A stretch of DNA of 64,000 nt from Clarkia xantiana subsp. parviflora (Eukaryota > Streptophyta > Magnoliopsida > Myrtales > Onagraceae), in NCBI GenBank assembly GCA_036873135.1, contig JAPTYO010000005.1, positions 13,680,166 through 13,744,165 on the forward strand. The letters run 5' to 3'. The notes beneath the pieces were generated by a model, which saw only the letters and a program-made list of their open reading frames with translations, did not search any database and had not been told where the DNA came from. Shown here one piece after another: positions 11,323 to 21,179 of this stretch (positions are counted from its first letter, which is position 1; each line of letters begins with the position of its first letter). Made by a program: the position numbers and the translations under genes.

Positions 11323-12090
11323 TGTTGGGTTTTGATCTCCGATTGAAGCTTGAACCCAACCGTCTGTGCGTCCAAACCTGCACTAAGGGATAGACCAGGT
11401 TTGTGCCCGGTAATCCCCCTTTGAAACTTAAGTCAGTACTCAGAAGACATTTCTAAGAACCTATATGTATTATAATATGAATGAGACTGTAAAAAACGAG
11501 AAGAGATAAGAAGTTATATTTATAGGGAATGACTCATATGGAAACCGGTTTATGCACTTATGATGCACCAAATATCTTTGTATGGAAAATTATCTATGCA
11601 TACTTTCCTTTTGGAGAAGGGATCACGTATTTAGTTTTAGGTCAATGAGACTTCGTCATTCCTCTACTTGGAGAAGACTAGAGAAATGATCACTTATGTC
11701 AAAAACGGTCATTCGTTAATATTTATATACGAAATAAATAATCACCTATCTATAGGAGATGGGTCGACCCTCTCTCCTTATGAACATGAGTCGTCTCCCT
11801 CTCCATAGGAGAGGGACGTGACGATCCCCTCTCCATAAGGAGAGGGGTCGTCTCCTCCCCATAGGAGAGGGGACGATTCGCTCTCTAATGAAAGGGAATC
11901 GTCTCCCTTCCTACGGGAGAAGTGACGATCCCTTTCCTTATGGAGAGGTATCATCACTTCTCATAGGAGAGGGTTCGTTTATTGTACATCGTCACTTAAC
12001 GGTTCACTTTGGACCGATTGGAAGAGATTACTATCTTGTTCTTAGACCGATATCCATCAGTAGATATTCGATTTGACTGGACTCGTTACA
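11323..12090 (-). repeat. LTR of gypsy element I (5' LTR in element orientation)
   Basis: It abuts a primer-binding site on the minus strand (TTGGCGTCGTCTGTGGGAC, about 11302-11321). The LTR border on the plus strand reads TGTTGGG at 11323. A minus-strand TATA box (CCCTATAAATATAA) lies at about 11514-11527. The outer limit is uncertain; a TACA at 12087-12090 would give TG...CA ends. Target duplication cannot be tested because the partner LTR is outside the window. Within the LTR lies an array of short palindromes (11745-11985). Confidence 0.6.
11745..11985. repeat. Array of imperfect palindromic modules (GGAGAGGGG / CCCCTCTCC)
   Basis: About seven modules of the type CCTCTCC-ATAAG-GGAGAGGGG alternate with GACGATC or GTCGTC spacers. 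Each could form a small hairpin. They sit in the presumed U3 part of the element I LTR, upstream of its TATA box in element orientation, so an enhancer-like role is possible but unproven. Confidence 0.6.
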
Positions 12091-12114
12091 TGTGCAATTA
12101 TAATCGATAATTAG

Positions 12115-12145
<31 letters not shown>

Positions 12146-13077
12146 TTATTATATATATAGCTTAAGAAACCAAATGCAAAAGGAAAGAAATATATAAGAA
12201 AGAAGGAAATCAATCCTCAATTTTTTTAGGCAGTGACAGTTTCACTGTAGTTAATCTTCATACGTGACAAGTTATAATTTGCCTTTTTATTTAATGAGGG
12301 AAAACGGAGCTCCAGTACAAAAATATGTTCATTTTTTAAACTATATGGTAAATGTAGGAACATGATTTGTCGCCTGATAAACGTCCGACTTAGAGTGACA
12401 TCGACAATTAGTTCTCCGTAAGTGTATATAATTATTATATTGATTTATGTATATTTTTTTTACGTGATGAATTTTCTTAAATCTATTTATGTATTATGTA
12501 CATTAATTTAGGTTATTCACATGTTTCATCTTCTTTAATTTTTTTATAGAGAGTATTTGTTATAAAATATATAATGCAACTTTAGAACATTGGGATAAAT
12601 TAATATAGATTTTGTAATTTATACAATAAGAATGATGTAAGAAAAATCTTTACTGTTAGTATCTTATTCGGAATTTGCAACTACTAATAATTATAATAAA
12701 AATATCAGTTCTCGTAAAATCGTGCCCGGTCGCGGTCAGCATAACAAGCTAGTTCGTAATAAGAAACAGTCTCCATCTATCACTTTCACGACAGTTAGAA
12801 TATAATATATATGAATTAACCGCCATATTCAATTTCCTTATCTTCTAAGGTATGTATCGTGTCGTAATACGACTACGTAAATAAGTTATTTGAGCGATTA
12901 ATTATGTACAACTTACATCATCTGTATTTTTTATCCTTTGACTTTTTTTATAAGGAAGATTTCCCCTAAACTTTTAAAGGTGTTAAGTTAATTAATTAGA
13001 AAGGCCCGCGTGGCTTTCATAAAACCAACAACTTAAATGGTCGAGCAGTTTCACCGGTGGGTTTAGAATTTATCTTA
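12091..13077. other. AT-rich intergenic stretch, no gene seen
   Basis: Contains a (TTA)n-like run near 12115-12150 and otherwise unremarkable AT-rich sequence. No reading frame with coding character. Confidence 0.5.
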
Positions 13078-13740
13078 CTAGGTATTTGCCCCGCGCAATG
13101 TGCGGGATTCGATATTTTATGTAATAAATGTATGTGATTATATTATTAATTACTATACATAGATGATAAATGATGTTTGTAAATATTGCATATTAATTTT
13201 GTATGTGTTTTTAATTTATATATTCCAACTTTTTTTTATTAATTTAGTGACTATTAAACAATATAAGAGATTTCATTATTTATATATGAAAATGAAATGA
13301 CTTTATATTTCTTATTATACTATTTTGACGAAATTATTAAAAAAAATTAATAAAAAAGTAAGAAAACAAAATACTTTCATTAAAAATGATTTTTAGCATA
13401 TTTCACAAAAATTATAATACAATGAATACTAAATTAGCACAACGTAAATAAAAACATATTAGTTTTCAATTTATATAGATTTAAGTCAATTAAAATAATT
13501 TTATTTCTTAAAAATTATAAAATATATATTCTTTAAAAAGTTATGAATATGAAAAAGAAAAACATGTCAATTTAATCTTAAGTATATACATTAATAAAAG
13601 AAAAAATTGTTGCTGCTTTTTTTTCTAAGTAATTCATATAAATCTACTATCTATAATTACTGGGCCTCAACCTAAAAGTCGCTTCTCTTGGACATAAAAA
13701 TTCAAAATGGAGCAATGCCAGAATACCCTTAAAAATCCAA

Positions 13741-13764
13741 TTATATATATATATATATATATAT
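13741..13764. repeat. (TA)n microsatellite
   Basis: About 12 TA dinucleotides within the AT-rich Helitron region. No other significance seen. Confidence 0.8.
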
Positions 13765-14335
13765 AAAAAGAAAAAGATAAACTATGTATCTTATTGAATC
13801 ATCTAATACATTATATGTAACAATATAACAACTTCATATCCTAACCTGCAATTGGTTATTTATATAATAATAAAATAATAACATAATATATTCACTGCTT
13901 CCTCCGTGCCTGTTATTATATAGAGGAAATCCATGGTCATGGCATCTAGGCACAACTCTAAATATCATTTAGTAGTATTTTAAGCACCGATTAAAAATGC
14001 CTTCTGAAGCACCGATCAAAAAATATCCATTTCAGCATGAATTTCTATTGTTGTCTGCATTGACAACATCATTCTCTCCAAACAAAGAGATAAAAAAATT
14101 CAAATTTTAGCTTATTAACAGTTTCAAACCAAGTGAATATTTAGTGATAATAGTTGGTTCCAATAAATATGCTCATACTAAAAGTTCAACATATACCAAC
14201 AAAGTACTCCCAAAAAGCGCTCATTATGCATGTTAAACCAATATGATATGTACCTTCGACTATTAATTTCCTTCTATAACACACGGTGACAAATGTAAAC
14301 AATTTTTTCAATCAAATTAAAGTTAAAAGACAGCG

Positions 14336-14573
14336 TGGCTTTAATGGAGATAGTAAAAAATAATAACAACAAAATGATTGTAATTACATAAGAGAAGGAA
14401 ATTGGAGCATTATATGAGAGAAGGTCACAAGGTTTTCTCATAAAAAGAGGTGTGGCATTAATGGAGATAGTAAAAAATAATAACAAAAAAATGATTGTAA
14501 ATATATAAGAGAAGGAAATTGGAGCATTATATGAGAGAAGGTCACAAGGTTTTCTCATAAAAAGAGGAGTTAG
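14336..14573. repeat. Tandem duplication, unit about 119 bp
   Basis: Two adjacent copies share TTAATGGAGATAGTAAAAAA, GAGAAGGAAATTGGAGCATT and AAGGTCACAAGGTTTTCTC with only a few differences. The minus-strand open frame across it (14274-14558) repeats the same peptide twice and is a by-product of the duplication. Confidence 0.85.
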
Positions 14574-14706
14574 AGGAGTTTTATAAAAATGTGCGTTACA
14601 AAGTGATGAGCGTTACATCAGCTAATTTTAGCCAATCATATTACTTTGTGATGACGTGGCGTTGTTTTAGAGCATAATAGCCTAAGTGTATCCAAATTAT
14701 ATTATA

Positions 14707-15896
14707 CTAGGTATTTGCCCCGCGCAACGCGCAGGGCTGATGTTTATGTAATTTTTTGTTAACGTTTTTGTTTGTATTAAGGGTTAAATGTCATTTTGGT
14801 ACCACATGTTTGCAAAAATTACACTGTTCATACCACTAGTATTTTTTCGTACCGAATTGGTACCATATGTTTCCAAACCTTACTGTTTTGGTACCTCCGT
14901 TAGGGTTCTGTCAAAAAAGCCGTTAAATGGCATGTGTCATGCACGTGACCAGCCCAAAACTTTCAATTTTGTTACAATTTAGTCCATCTAATACATCCCT
15001 AACTTTTATTTTGTTCAATTTAGTCCTAAAACTTCAAAATCAAACTATTTTCCCAAATTGACCTAGCCGGACCTAGCCATGGGTAGGTCCGACCCTGGGT
15101 CATGGTCGCCGCAATGGAATAATTAAATAGTTTTTCTCATATGCGATCAGGATTCTCCATTGATACTGATGCAATGGAATAATTATAAGCTGCTTGATGA
15201 TTTCTCTTATTTACTGCGCGTTCCAACCAGTATAGTCTATAATACTTATCTCCGACTATGAAAATTTGATGAGTACCTATCATCTATGGAAAGAGCGTGA
15301 CCGACAGGAGGAGGACGGCTGGACCTATGGAGTGGTGGCTGGGTCGAGTGCGGCGTCAGCGGAATCTGGTCGAGTGGTCGGTGCAACAGGTTGTGGCTGG
15401 AGCACAGTGGCGATGCAATCACTAGACGGAGCAACTGGCGGCGCGGTGGCGGACTGCGATGGCTCACTGCGGTGGTGGACTGCTGAGGCGGTGGGGATGC
15501 GGTGCTGGACTGAGCAGTTGGAGATGCGGTGATGGAGTGCGGATATGGGCAATCATATGTAAACCCTAAAATGTGTATGTAGAAGGTAATGTCGTAATAG
15601 GGTATATAGGAAAAAAAAGTATTTTGTGAATTATTTATTGAAAAAACATTTTTGTGATTTAATTGTCAATTGGACTGTGAAACGTACGGTATGTAAAAAA
15701 ACTGACTGTAAGATGCATTGTGGAGTGTCGGAGCAATTCTAGAGTATCATCAATGTATATGTGGTAATGAGTTATTTTATTAAAGTGAGAGAATTAGAGG
15801 TGTATCAATGGTATTATTCAATTGTAACACCTCATATTAAAGTTTTATGATTTGTCAAAAGATTAGATTAACTTTTGAAATTATATTATATATAGA
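14707..15896 (-). mobile_element. Helitron, minus orientation (about 1.19 kb, non-autonomous)
   Basis: On the minus strand the 3' end shows the hairpin (CCCTGCGCGTTGCGCGGG, 14718-14736), GCAAATAC, and CTAG at 14707-14710 preceded on the plus strand by A. The 5' end on the minus strand starts TCTATATATAATATAATTT (15878-15896) and is followed on the plus strand by T. Both ends therefore fit A|T insertion. No RepHel protein is encoded. A GC-rich patch (about 15290-15545) sits in the otherwise AT-rich interior. Confidence 0.7.
15290..15545. other. GC-rich insert-like patch inside the Helitron
   Basis: Open in both orientations (for example 15266-15532 plus, 15325-15552 minus) with biased, low-complexity translations and no recognised domain. 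The sharp composition change against AT-rich flanks suggests captured or foreign DNA, but nothing identifies a source gene. Confidence 0.35.
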
Positions 15897-16127
15897 TCAT
15901 AACTTGCTAGAAACTTATCAGTTTTCCTATTCCTATTTATTTGCTCATTTTTTGTGATCACATGAAACACTCACAAGTTCCTTTACGTCGGTCCACTCTT
16001 ACTAATAAATTGACACCACCTATTTTTACAAAATGTTATCGACCAGTCATATATATATACAAATAAATATTGTGCATATAAAATATAGCAACACACATCT
16101 GTAAATATTCTCCCAAATATAATATTA
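15897..16127. other. Short spacer between Helitrons, no gene
   Basis: AT-rich; no open frame of interest and no other signal recognised. Confidence 0.5.
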
Positions 16128-16890
16128 CTAGGTGCATTTCCTGCGCATCGCACGTAGTTATTTACCAATTATGTATAATTAACAAACTAATATTAGATGA
16201 AAATTATACTGGTTATTTGTAATATGTTGAAAAATTAAACGAAAGACTGAAAAATTTGAACCATAAAATACTATTGTGCAAATTCACAATTAAATTTTAG
16301 ATGCCCGTACCGCATGCTACCTTTGGTCGTAGAATTCGTGTCAAGCGTTTGTTCTTCAACAGTTATGACTTCGATGACCACCAGCGATATCTCGCCGGAG
16401 ATAGAAATGACTCTGCCATTGAGACTGTCAGCCGCTCGTACCGCCTGGTATAGTCGTGCGTCGGCTCCGCGTCAAGCGTCTGTTAAAAATCAGCGAAATT
16501 TTATTTTCGATTAATTACATACATTGAATCTTGAACGATCTGAAATGTTAATTGTGATTAATTGCATACATTGAATCTTGAACAATTTGAAATCAGTGAA
16601 GTTCTAATTGCGATAAATTGTATACATTGAATCTTGAACGGTCCGAAATTTTAATTGTGATTAATTGTATACATTGAATATTGAACGGTTCGAAATCAGC
16701 AATATTTTAACTGCGAGTAATTGCAACTTAAAAACTCTCAGCTCCCTATTGCAATCAATGATATGGATTTAATGACTACAAAACACCATTAGCTCAAATG
16801 TCATAAATGCATCGATTAACGAAAAAAAAATCATCAGCTCCACATCCACTCTATTATTATCTTTCCTTCAGAATTTATAATATATATAGA
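16128..16890 (-). mobile_element. Helitron, minus orientation (763 bp, non-autonomous)
   Basis: The left end on the plus strand is A|CTAG (16128-16131), followed by GTGCATTTCC and a small GC hairpin (TGCG-CAT-CGCA, 16142-16152). The right end is TATATATAGA (to 16890) followed by T. On the minus strand this reads TCTATATATA ... hairpin ... CTAG. The hairpin is weaker than in the neighbouring elements. Internal tandem repeats occupy 16505-16710. No protein is encoded. Confidence 0.65.
16505..16710. repeat. Tandem repeat, unit about 55-60 bp, 4 copies
   Basis: The segment TACATTGAATCTTGAACGRT recurs four times, each followed by CTGAAAT- or TCGAAAT-like sequence and AATTGCGATTAATTG spacers. Confidence 0.8.
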
Positions 16891-17244
16891 TTTGTCTAGA
16901 ATATTTGTTATTATTTGTTTTGCCAAGACTTGTCTAAATTAATATTTTTTTGCCAAAAATAAAACGGAATGAACTAATATGAATAAAAACAATTGGCCAT
17001 TAACTAATATGAATAAGTTTACTAAATATATTATCTCAAAATATTCCGATATTCAGAATCAAATATTTTAATGTAGTAAATTCATTTAGGATCAGAAAAT
17101 TTGAAACTATAAAACAATATATATAGTCAAAATAGTTGATTCAAAAAGCTTGAATAAGTGGCATGTTTTCGGATTTTAAAACGTTTTTTTAGAATCAAAT
17201 ATTATTTAATGTAAATGCTTATAAGGTTAAGTATTTTTATAAAA
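16891..17244. other. AT-rich intergenic stretch, no gene
   Basis: AT-rich, with repeated phrases such as TAATATGAATAA; nothing recognised. Confidence 0.5.
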
Positions 17245-17890
17245 CAAGCTCGTCCGGGGTCCAATCTTGGCGGCCTAGTCGTCCAGTCGCGTCCCTTCTT
17301 GTCTTCCTAACAGTGTCAATCCTTGTCTCGTGCCTTGCTTACCTGCATAAAGGGAAATGCCAAAGATGAGGGGGGGGGGGGGGGGGGGGGAGGGTGTCTC
17401 TTGCGAACCCTCTCCGATTCTTAAGTCAGACCGTAATTCTAGAGAGATAAAATGTAGAGAGAAGTCAGTGCTCCGGTGTCTCAATCTGAGATTAAGTTGA
17501 AAATGAAGAACCTAGGCCCCTATTTATAGAGTTTTGGATCCAGGCACCGGAGGGGCCCACATCTTAAGTAGGGCCTGCACAAATATTAAGAGAGTGGTCG
17601 GGTATACGCACCCCCCAGATGATGGTGTCCGGGGGTCCCGTGTCGGCCCCATAAGCACCGGACTAGTCTGGTTGCCTTGCAACCGGACTAGTCTGGTCTG
17701 GTCCGGGTCCTCCGGACTAGTCTGGTGCAACCGAACAAGTCTGATTGCTTTGTAGAAACCAGAACGTAGCGCGTACCGTTATAAAAATAGAGAGACTTAC
17801 CTCGAGGCCGGCGGGGTGACCATGTTTAAGCCTTAGTGAGGTCCAATCAGGTGTATATCCATCATTTGCCCCGAGTCAAGAATCGGTTTA
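17245..17890 (-). repeat. LTR-like fragment (gypsy type, minus orientation)
   Basis: It contains a minus-strand TATA box (CTATAAATAGGGGCCTAGG, about 17512-17530) and a purine/pyrimidine leader of the same style as the LTRs at 28616-29283 and 55862-56516 (AGAGAGAAGTCAG, CCTAGGCCCCTATTTATAG). A G homopolymer of about 21 bases interrupts it (17371-17391). Short repeats of CCGGACTAGTCTGG lie at about 17658-17725. The ends are not defined. It could be a solo LTR, or a diverged 3' LTR belonging to gypsy element II on its right. Confidence 0.5.
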
Positions 17891-18690
17891 CCGTTTTTTT
17901 ACTTTATTTATTTAGAAGGACTATATGCCCGATTGTACCTCGGTTGTTGGATTACCTTTAAATATTCAAATCGAGTGGTCGTCTCTTCCGTTTCAGGGAG
18001 TGCGACCTATATCGTTGTTGAACTCACAGAGAAATTCATAATCTGTTAGTCATAAACGTGCTATCATGTGATGATGTGTATGCAACCGGCGACATGTGGT
18101 TATGATATAACGACTTAAATTGCATTTGAAACATGGTATCAAGAGTGCTGTCATATGTAATCTATTTAATTAATATGAATTGCTAACACTATAGTGTGCT
18201 TATGCCTATATGCAAGTGATGTCGGGTGGTGACATGCAACGGTATGTTTATCAAAGGATGCAGTCATGCTTGATGATTATATAATACACAATTAACATGA
18301 TACTAATGATGATGGAAACGTGTGTATGTATGTAATCAAATGGTTAATTTAAATGTTGTGTTATACATAATATATATGGATGCAATCATGGTAATGATTT
18401 TTAAAATTCTATTTATCATGATGTACTAATCACGTTGTAATCTAAAAGTAGGAATATCATTGTGGTACTATGCTTTAATGTAAGAATCACTAAATAAGAG
18501 CAGTAATGGCAATGCCGTAAATAATTTTCTTGTAAAACCCTAATACATCTTTAAAAAAGTGAAATGGGGTGTCATCCTTCTAGGTCACAAATACTATTCA
18601 TTTCACTAATAGTTAGAAGGTTGTACATTAGCATTTCTTAGCCACCAAGAAACCGTTTTTCTCGATTTTGGTAACTTCAATGAACCACGG
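17891..18690. other. Unassigned intergenic sequence, no gene seen
   Basis: Mixed AT-rich sequence with several ATGATG/TATGTAT phrases. No open frame with coding character and no repeat family recognised. Confidence 0.4.
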
Positions 18691-19265
18691 TTTGATGGTG
18701 GTTTGGTTCGAGTTTGCCCGGTTCAGCCCGGCTTAGGTTCAGAATTTGAACCAGCTGTCACGGAAGAGCTCCGGGCGGCGGCGGCGAGGGTTTCGTGGCG
18801 GCTGATTCTTTTGTTGGCCAATTCGTGGCTTTTCCGGCGGAATCTCATCGCGGGGTGCCAGGGATCGACGGAGGACCTTCAGGGCGGCCTATTGGTGGTG
18901 GTGGCGGCTCCGATCCGTGGCCAATTGAGCTCCGGTGAAGGCTTTGTCGCGGAGGACGACGAAGCCAATTCCAGGCGGAGGAGGGCTCCTTTCGTGGCGG
19001 GGCTCCTACGACTGGGATCACGTCGTCGAGACGACTCCGGCAAGGTAAGGCTTGACCGGTGGGGGTGACACGCGGCGTCGATGGCGTGGATTGCAGGGCC
19101 AATTTCAGCCTCTGGAGGCGTCCTTTCCTGGCGGCGTTGGTGCGACTGGGCTCACGTCGTCGAGGAGATTCCGGCGAGGTAGGTATCGTCCGGTGGCGAC
19201 AACTTTCCACCGCGGCGGTAGTGGCTGTTGCGTTTTCCGGCGAGACCTGATTTTTCTTCACTGAA
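18691..19265. other. GC-rich, duplicated gene-fragment-like region
   Basis: Markedly GC-rich compared with its surroundings. Two related halves share phrases around CCTTTCSTGGCGG and CACGTCGTCGAGA.GA.TCCGGC (about 18985-19045 and 19110-19180). Frames are open in both orientations (18703-19068 plus, 18845-19261 minus), rich in Arg/Ala/Gly and without a recognised domain. It may be a remnant of a transposon-captured or decayed host exon. Confidence 0.35.
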
Positions 19266-20640
19266 CCAGGTGTAACCTTTCGCTCATTACTAGAATCGCC
19301 AATTGAAGCATATGAGGCTGCATTAATCGTGGATACACAACAGAGGGAGTTGTTTTTCTACAAACTTCACCCTAAAAAAGCGTAGATTGTTTTTTACTTT
19401 TTCATTTATTTTCTTTCCCGAATCACGTGTCTTTCTTCTAAGGCTCAAAGAAATAAGAATAATCAAATCGGACAAAAAAAAAAAAAAACTATCCTCGTAA
19501 TCGTCCGCCTCGTCACCATACTCATCAAAAAAGCCACTCTCGTCAATATCAAAACCGTTAGGGGTCCCCCCCCCCCCCCCCAATCGTATTTCACCCGAGA
19601 TGAAAGAAAGGATAGGCAATCCGTCTTTTCAGAGCTATCGCCCCACCTTTTGTCAGGCTATTGTTCTCTCGTTCCCTAAACGTTATGGAGTAAGACATAC
19701 ATCGAGGGATGGGAAAAATTGCGGAAAACCGAACTGTTATACAATATCTACCTTATCTAACACGTTGGGATTATTTAGCGACTACGTTCATAGAAGTAAT
19801 AACCATAAATGGACCAGAACAGTTGGGGAATATTCAAGGGGGAAGGACCTTTCCCTAGTCTTTGGAATAATTACCAGTCAAAAGTATCTTTTAATGCCAA
19901 AAATATATGGTAATTTTTTTTGTAAAAGGGAAAAGACAAAGGGTCGGAGGAGTGAGGTAGAAACAATAATCTAATCTCATTGAGTTTCATTGCTTAACAA
20001 CAATCCAATCACATTGATTTTAATTGCTTATAGAAACAAACAATCCAATCACATTGATTTTCATATCAAGAATCGCGTAGACAACCAAACAATCCAAAAC
20101 TCTTTTTTTTTTTAAGACCCACTGTGATAATGAGAAATATTTATGCATATACGCACAAATCGGTCGATAATATCATAATCGGATGGACCGGTCTAGTTCT
20201 GCTGAACCGGTTTTCGCATCGAACCGATTTGATTTCAGGTACAATTTCTAACCCTTTTTATCAATTTTCAGCCACAATTTGAACAAACACTTGCAATATA
20301 TTGTTATAGAAAAATAAAATAATTTGTATGAAATCGGAAGGAGGTTACCTCAACTCCGATTTTTGAAAAATTTATGATTTTTCGAAAATTTGTAACTTGG
20401 CCGTGTGGGAATGTCGTTGCACTCCTTTGGTTTATAATCTTGTGAACAATATAGTCGGAACCTTGTATGCAAGATGTTGGGTCTCGTGTTGACCGCGTTG
20501 TGTGCCTATGTTTGCATCGTCGCCGTATCGACCTAGAATTTCCATAGGGTGTTACCCTTGATGAATTGTTGTGTATTACTATGGTGAACATGGGGTATCT
20601 CCCTACTTTTCTGCTATATATTATATTGAAAGATGTAAGG
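19266..20640. other. Unassigned sequence; C homopolymer; no confident gene
   Basis: Two modest open frames are present (19323-19619 minus, with an acidic [13 protein letters not shown] stretch; 19600-19974 plus). I recognise neither. A C homopolymer of about 15 bases (19566-19580) lies inside the first. Imperfect repeats of CAATCCAATCACATTGATTT occur near 20000-20070. The acidic frame could be a relic of a real coding region, but nothing supports a name. Confidence 0.3.
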
Positions 20641-20802
20641 TTTCCCCCATAGGGTAGGCGGAGTGATTATCTCATGGTGGATGGGGTGCCAGTCTCTATA
20701 TCAGGCCTTGTCTCCACCTAGTAGGTGTAGTTACCGCTGCTAATGTTGATCTATTCACATACACTACACCACTGCCTTTGTGTTGTTATACTGCCCTCGA
20801 GG

Positions 20803-20851
20803 TGACATTGTCACCCTTATCATTGCGCAATGATAAGGGTGACAATGTCAC
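20803..20851. repeat. Short near-perfect palindrome (about 49 bp)
   Basis: GTGACATTGTCACCCTTA on the left is mirrored by its reverse complement ending TGACAATGTCAC, with centre near TTGCGCAA. The outermost GTGACATTGTCAC is itself palindromic. It directly adjoins the large palindrome that follows. Confidence 0.8.
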
Positions 20852-21163
20852 ATAGGGAAGAGATGAATTAGTAAAAGTAATGAACGGCTATTACCCCTAC
20901 TTCGGGGGCAACCCAACGAACTCACTCTAAAAGGTGTTGAATAACTATGGGTAGACACCCTACAAAGGTAAACAACAAACAAGTCTACTATAGGGACAGC
21001 ACATGCATGCATGTGCTGTCCCTATAGTAGACTTGTTTGTTGTTTACCTTTGTAGGGTGTCTACCCATAGTTATTCAACACCTTTTAGAGTGAGTTCGTT
21101 GGGTTGCCCCCGAAGTAGGGGTAATAGCCGTTCATTACTTTTACTAATTCATCTCTTCCCTAT
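20852..21163. repeat. Perfect 312-bp palindrome, no spacer
   Basis: The left arm (20852-21007) begins ATAGGGAAGAGATGAATTAG. The right arm (21008-21163) is its exact reverse complement, ending CTAATTCATCTCTTCCCTAT. The centre is ACATGCA|TGCATGT. I compared the two 156-bp arms base by base and found no mismatch. It lies at the upstream edge of the antisense ORF of gypsy element II. Such long perfect palindromes are unstable in genomes, so either a very recent fold-back duplication or an assembly/read artefact must be considered. Confidence 0.9.
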
Positions 21164-21179
21164 TGTAGGCTATTTGCTC

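Larger units (their letters stand above)
1688..12090 (-). mobile_element. Gypsy element I (Tat-type Ty3/gypsy LTR retrotransposon, decayed; left end outside the window)
   Basis: Read on the minus strand the order is LTR (about 12090-11323), primer binding site, gag, protease, RT, RNase H, integrase, tandem array, and then a plus-strand (antisense) ORF. The gag-protease-RT-RNase H-integrase order defines Ty3/gypsy. The second RNase H region with a YTDGSS motif, the PBS of the TTGGCG..CGTCTGTGGGA type and the extra antisense ORF fit the Tat lineage. All coding parts carry stops and frameshifts. Only one LTR is in the window. The left limit given is just the start of the antisense ORF, not a seen terminus; the hAT at 449-1307 may lie within this element. 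Confidence 0.75.
13078..14706 (-). mobile_element. Helitron, minus orientation, 3' terminus visible
   Basis: On the minus strand the terminus reads hairpin CCCGCACATTGCGCGGG, then GCAAATAC and CTAG, followed by T (13078-13106). This is the Helitron 3' signature (hairpin about 10 nt before CTRR, insertion at A|T). The corresponding 5' TC end is not clear. The sequence just before 14707 (AAATTATATTATA) matches the beginning of the 5'-end motif found at 15883-15896, which suggests a head-to-tail junction with the next Helitron. The interior is AT-rich and non-coding; no Rep/helicase was seen. Confidence 0.6.

Noticed and set aside
15266..15532. Plus-strand open frame in the Helitron as a captured gene
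   Set aside because: Low-complexity composition, open on both strands, no recognised domain; kept only as a GC-rich patch.
17245..17890. Assignment as the missing 3' LTR of gypsy element II
   Set aside because: General layout and TATA region agree, but sequence outside them does not match the 28616-29283 LTR closely enough.
19323..19619. Acidic minus-strand frame considered as an organelle-derived gene fragment
   Set aside because: I could not match it to any specific plastid or mitochondrial gene, and a C homopolymer lies within it.
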